Shown: positions 5,881-8,089 of the stretch, one piece after another
How the letters are laid out: the number at the start of each line of letters is the position of its first letter
Position numbering within the stretch: the stretch's first letter is position 1
Assembly (NCBI GenBank): GCA_900547275.1
Contig: URGA01000079.1
Span: 1 to 8,089 of the forward strand
Source of the DNA: an uncultured Oscillospiraceae bacterium
Lineage (GTDB): Bacteria > Bacillota > Clostridia > Oscillospirales > Acutalibacteraceae
Length of the DNA stretch: 8,089 nt
Direction: 5' to 3'
Notes under the pieces: model-generated
Database searches by the model: none
Seen by the model: the letters and a program-made list of their open reading frames with translations, nothing else
Told to the model about the DNA's origin: nothing
Program-made: the position numbers and the translations under genes

Positions 5881-5916
5881 AAAAATAAGCCGCTGATGAA
5901 TGCTCATCAACGGCTT
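5881..5916 (-). terminator. Terminator or attenuator hairpin before the GNAT gene
   Basis: On the minus strand, arms AAGCCG-TGATGA-type (5887-5899 with 5904-5916) form 12 bp with one C/A mismatch and a 4-base loop, followed by a T-rich run (5876-5885). It ends only a few bases before the GNAT ribosome binding site. It may simply terminate the HsmA-type transcript, or act as an attenuator for the GNAT gene. Confidence 0.7.
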
Positions 5917-5934
5917 TAATTTGCTATAAAAATA

Positions 5935-6027
5935 TCAGCTTACCGAAAATGAACATAACTGATTAATTCCATACGCATAGCGCATAGAATAGAACATTCT
6001 GTTAAGTTCAAAAAACGATTTAGCCAT
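5935..6027 (-). CDS. Possible small protein or leader peptide (30 residues)
   Basis: ATG at 6025-6027 with a GGAG ribosome binding site 8 bases upstream; the frame runs 30 codons to TGA (5935-5937). The product starts MAKSFFELNRMFYSMRYAYG and is rich in aromatic residues and Met. It begins 27 bases after the stop of the HsmA-type gene and ends 18 bases before the hairpin at 5887-5916, fitting a last gene of that transcript or a leader peptide for the GNAT gene. No family was recognised, and an ORF this short could be chance. Confidence 0.4.
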   Translation of the reverse strand: MAKSFFELNRMFYSMRYAYGINQLCSFSVS

Positions 6028-6054
6028 GGTAAAAACTCCGTAAAATAATCAATA

Positions 6055-6441
6055 TCAGTGGTTCATGCCCATAAATACTCCCAGCAGATAAGGAATGAGC
6101 CAGATGCACCAAACAACTATGCTGAAACGGTGGAAGGTGTGCTGTGCTTTTTCATTCTTTCTCGCCAAAACAACAGTAGCCCATACGGCGTGAATAATCA
6201 TAAGGACTATCGCCAGCGCGCCGGTAATCCCGTGGACGCTCAAAAAGCCGTTTGTTCCGTTGCTTTCGCTGATAAAAGTCATTATTGTTGTGCCCGTTGT
6301 GTCAAAAACAAGGCCAAGCCAGAAGAAAACAAGATTTTGCCATTTAAGGCTCTTCTGTTTGTGCTCGGTCCATACACCGACGGTATAAAAAACCAACGCC
6401 AGAGAAATCGTAATGATGGCGAGGATAAGTTTTGTGCTCAT
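6055..6441 (-). CDS. HsmA-like (TIGR03987-type) four-helix membrane protein
   Basis: A 128-residue integral membrane protein with four hydrophobic segments (about 4-23, 35-56, 66-93, 105-126). The conserved-looking FWLGLVFDTTGTT (40-52), LSVHGITGALAIVLMIIHAVWA (67-88) and FHRFSIVVWCIWLIPYLLG (103-121) match my memory of the HsmA/TIGR03987 family. HsmA of Clostridioides difficile is a heme-binding membrane protein in oxidative-stress defence, paired there with regulator HsmR. Candidate heme ligands here are H70, H84 and H104 (inference). No HsmR-like gene is adjacent. The start is supported by GGAAGTGA and by a promoter directly upstream. The family call rests on pattern recognition, not a search. 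Confidence 0.7.
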   Translation of the reverse strand: MSTKLILAIITISLALVFYTVGVWTEHKQKSLKWQNLVFFWLGLVFDTTGTTIMTFISESNGTNGFLSVHGITGALAIVLMIIHAVWATVVLARKNEKAQHTFHRFSIVVWCIWLIPYLLGVFMGMNH

Positions 6442-6462
6442 AATATCACTTCCGTTAACAGA

Positions 6463-6491
6463 ATAATATCACAAACACCATGAATTTTCAA
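6463..6491 (-). promoter_or_regulatory. Promoter of the HsmA-type gene
   Basis: On the minus strand, TTGAAA (6486-6491), a 17-bp spacer ending in TGA, and TATTAT (6463-6468), so both a -35 and an extended -10. A 10-base direct repeat, GTGATATTAT, occurs here and again across the start codon. No terminator for the upstream NUDIX gene is visible, so read-through is possible. Confidence 0.6.
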
Positions 6492-6500
6492 CTCAAATCC

Positions 6501-7013
6501 TCAAAGCAGCCCTTTTTCTTTAAGACATTGAAGCGCTCTTGCAAGTCTTTTTACAGACGCAATCTTTTCACCGTTTTCTTCCATCATCCGACTGAGTTCG
6601 TCAAAATCAATCCATCTAAAGGCTATCGTCTCGCCCTCCTGAAGCCGAACGCTGTCTTTTGGACAGTCTGTTTTACAGTAAAACATATTGAATATACTGT
6701 GGCTGAACTCGGCGATTTCGCTGAAAAGAGGCACAAACTCATCGCACTCAATTCCCGTTTCTTCAAAAAGTTCTCGTTTTACTCCCTGAAGAAGAGTTTC
6801 CCCTTTAAGCACGGAACCTCCCGCGGTAACCTCAAATTTGCCGGGCTTGATGGGTTTGTTAAAATCCCGCTGCATCATAAGAAGCGAGCCGTCTTTATGC
6901 TGAACCATAGCCTCCGCCACCAAATGATAAAGGCCGTCGGGAACCTCCTGCCCTCTTATCAAATCGCATCCGGCAGGTTCTGAATTACTGTAATAAGCGT
7001 CCCACAATTCCAT
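6501..7013 (-). CDS. NUDIX hydrolase
   Basis: A 170-residue NUDIX protein that hydrolyses a nucleoside-diphosphate-linked or related substrate. The full box G-x5-E-x7-REL-x-EE-x-G-I is present at residues 66-88 (G66, E72, R80, E81, E84, E85, G87), so a metal-dependent hydrolase is expected. The N-terminal MELWDAYYSNSEPAG and GLYHLVAEAMV resemble the YfcD/isopentenyl-diphosphate-isomerase-like branch, whose members hydrolyse assorted nucleotide derivatives; the substrate cannot be named. The ATG at 7013 was chosen because GGAG lies 8 bases upstream and family members begin at the ELWD segment. An extension to 7073 would overlap the upstream phosphatase gene. It follows that gene by 20 bases, so the two are one operon. 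Confidence 0.93.
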   Translation of the reverse strand: MELWDAYYSNSEPAGCDLIRGQEVPDGLYHLVAEAMVQHKDGSLLMMQRDFNKPIKPGKFEVTAGGSVLKGETLLQGVKRELFEETGIECDEFVPLFSEIAEFSHSIFNMFYCKTDCPKDSVRLQEGETIAFRWIDFDELSRMMEENGEKIASVKRLARALQCLKEKGLL

Positions 7014-7033
7014 AACATAATCTCCGTAAAAAA

Positions 7034-7507
7034 TTATACTTGCGTTTTTATTTTTTCCAGCAGACAGCGGCATCCTTCGTAAATATCGTTAAACGCCGTA
7101 TCAAAGCGGTTGCTGTACCACGGATCGGCAACGTCGCCTTTTCTCTCTGTAAAATCCATCAGCCTGTAAACTTTCCCCTCAGTGTCAGAACCGATAATAC
7201 GTATAATGTTGCGGATATTCATCTTATCCATGCCTATAAGGTAATCGTATTTTCCGTAGTCCTCGGCCTTAAGCTGGACTGCTCGCTTTGAACTGTCAAA
7301 AGGCACTCCCCGTTTATTCATCTCCCGCTGAGCAGGCGGATAAATGGGATTGCCGACACCGTTCCATATTTCTTCCCTGCTGGTGGCGCATGAAGAAATG
7401 AAGAACATATTTTCAAGCCCTTCCTCCCTAACCAGCTTCTTCATAACAAACTCCGCCATAGGGCTTCTGCATATATTGCCGTGGCACACGAATAGTATTT
7501 TTATCAT
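7034..7507 (-). CDS. Low-molecular-weight protein tyrosine phosphatase
   Basis: A 157-residue cytosolic phosphatase of the LMW-PTP/arsenate-reductase-like fold. Seen: the P-loop signature C8-x5-R14-S (VCHGNICRSP) directly at the N terminus, and the general-acid loop ADPWYS with D128. The tyrosine that follows (Y131) fits a true tyrosine phosphatase rather than an arsenate reductase. The length is typical. The start at 7507 places the P-loop at residue 8, as in the family; the upstream AAGGGA site is modest. It is the first gene of an operon with the NUDIX gene. No tyrosine kinase or capsule gene is nearby, so its target is unknown. It abuts the recombinase remnant, so it may be the chromosomal gene flanking an inserted element. 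Confidence 0.94.
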   Translation of the reverse strand: MIKILFVCHGNICRSPMAEFVMKKLVREEGLENMFFISSCATSREEIWNGVGNPIYPPAQREMNKRGVPFDSSKRAVQLKAEDYGKYDYLIGMDKMNIRNIIRIIGSDTEGKVYRLMDFTERKGDVADPWYSNRFDTAFNDIYEGCRCLLEKIKTQV

Positions 7508-7544
7508 ATCTCTTATATCCCTTCATAAGCCTTCAAACCTTGAT

Positions 7545-7572
7545 ATTATGGGCTTTCCGGCGCTTTTTTCAA
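7545..7572 (-). promoter_or_regulatory. Candidate promoter of the phosphatase-NUDIX operon
   Basis: On the minus strand, TTGAAA (7567-7572), a 16-bp spacer and CATAAT (7545-7550), about 40 bases upstream of the phosphatase start. It lies between that gene and the integrase repeats. Confidence 0.5.
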
Positions 7573-7590
7573 TTTTTGTGTTTTGCCCCA

Positions 7591-7666
7591 AACCTACGCT
7601 ATTCTTCGTAAATCTACGCAAATTCACGGGCAAATGGTGTAGTAATTGGTGTAGTAACTTGGTGCA
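7591..7666. repeat. Direct repeats beside the integrase (possible attachment or arm sites)
   Basis: TGGTGTAGTAA occurs at 7635-7645 and 7647-7657 (period 12), with a partial third copy TGGTG at 7660-7664. Further left, CTACGC occurs at 7594-7599 and 7614-7619 (20 bp apart) around TTCGTAAAT. Such short repeats just past the 3' end of a Tn916/Tn1549-type int gene are what its arm- and core-type binding sites would look like. The exact att core cannot be fixed without the other element end. Confidence 0.4.
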
Positions 7667-7669
7667 TTT

Positions 7670-8089
7670 TCAACCTGATTTTCTCTGCTTTTCCGGCGTG
7701 ACAGTTCCCTTGAAATCTATAATTTTTGCCATCTGCTCTGCTGCCCGGTCATAGCTGGCGTGGGTGTAGACATTCAGCGTTACTCCAACGTCAGAGTGTC
7801 CCATCACATACTGCAAGGTCTTTATATCCATACCAGCGTTTGCCATATTGGTACAGAAAGTATGGCGGAACACATGGGGTGTGATATGTGGCAGCGGCTT
7901 GTCCGGGTACAGCTTCTTGTACTTTTTCATCGCCCAGCGCATTTCATTTTCTATGTGTAATGCTACCTTGGGCTTGTCGTCCTTATCCAGCAGCAGAAAG
8001 CCGCTGTACCCGTCTACAATGATTTCCGTCTTTATCTTCCTGCGGCGTTCAAGGATATTAGACTTCCTCTGTCATGGGAATAAAGCGGC
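7670..8089 (-). pseudogene. Tyrosine recombinase/integrase, C-terminal part, frameshifted
   Basis: The C-terminal half of a Tn916/Tn1549-type tyrosine integrase; the 5' part lies beyond the window. From about 8071 down to the TGA at 7670-7672 the frame reads IIVDGYSGFLLLDKDDKP, then the catalytic block HVFRH (His and second Arg, near 7865-7876), MGHSD (His, near 7797) and the nucleophile in NVYTHA (Tyr, near 7767). Upstream the frame hits TGA at 8072-8074. The expected preceding segment, RFIPMTEEV, is present in another frame (8061-8087) and runs into TAA at 8058-8060. A small deletion at the junction, of a length not divisible by three, explains both. An internal initiation could yield only an inactive C-terminal fragment. 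Its orientation places the element body to the right. Confidence 0.8.

Noticed and set aside
6480..6983. A 167-codon open frame on the plus strand
   Set aside because: It is antisense to the NUDIX gene, whose full NUDIX box leaves no doubt about the coding strand.
7014..7073. A 20-residue longer NUDIX start
   Set aside because: It overlaps the end of the phosphatase gene, lacks a ribosome binding site and is not conserved-looking; the ATG at 7013 has GGAG at the right distance.
1..8089. CRISPR array, tRNA, rRNA, riboswitch or complete insertion sequence
   Set aside because: No regularly spaced repeats of CRISPR length, cloverleaf-like segments, known riboswitch cores or transposase genes were recognised on either strand by eye.

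Overview
The window looks like chromosomal DNA of a low-to-moderate GC Firmicute, most likely a gut-type clostridium (Ruminococcaceae/Oscillospiraceae or a neighbour). The reasons are strong GGAGG-type ribosome binding sites, several TTG/GTG starts, consensus-like sigma-A promoters with 17-bp spacers, simple A/U-flanked terminators, and the families present. The species assignment is inference.

Layout, left to right. (1) A stand-alone copy of the FakA/DAK-type middle domain (minus strand) is divergent from a YhcH/EbgC-family gene (plus). (2) A bidirectional terminator separates that gene from a membrane-anchored calcineurin-like phosphoesterase (minus), which is divergent from a zinc-dependent alcohol dehydrogenase (plus). 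(3) A second bidirectional terminator leads into a clearly AT-richer block, about 3209-5078. This holds an SPFH/SHOCT protein and a small zinc-ribbon membrane protein in one minus-strand operon, divergent from a small Xre-type regulator whose ribosome binding site is embedded in a near-perfect dyad. A third bidirectional terminator closes the block. (4) A GNAT acetyltransferase gene is split by one in-frame amber codon. Upstream of it lie a terminator hairpin, a possible 30-residue small ORF and an HsmA-type membrane protein gene. (5) A low-molecular-weight protein tyrosine phosphatase and a NUDIX hydrolase form a two-gene operon (minus). (6) The right edge holds the C-terminal part of a Tn916/Tn1549-type tyrosine integrase, frameshifted near the window edge. 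Short direct repeats follow its 3' end, so a mobile element probably extends to the right of the window.

Most genes are small housekeeping or accessory functions without a shared pathway. The most coherent candidate system is the SPFH plus zinc-ribbon/transmembrane pair with its divergent regulator. It resembles the membrane-stress ydjGHI-type genes of Bacillus, but no PspA-like gene is visible. Two candidate regulatory RNAs deserve attention: the hairpin over the Xre ribosome binding site, and the small ORF/terminator arrangement before the GNAT gene. Three lesions or substitutions that alter function are visible: the amber codon in the GNAT gene, the frameshift in the integrase, and loss of the catalytic histidine in the phosphoesterase GNHD motif. 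No tRNA, rRNA, CRISPR array or complete insertion sequence was recognised, and no gene-free stretch exceeds 300 bases.
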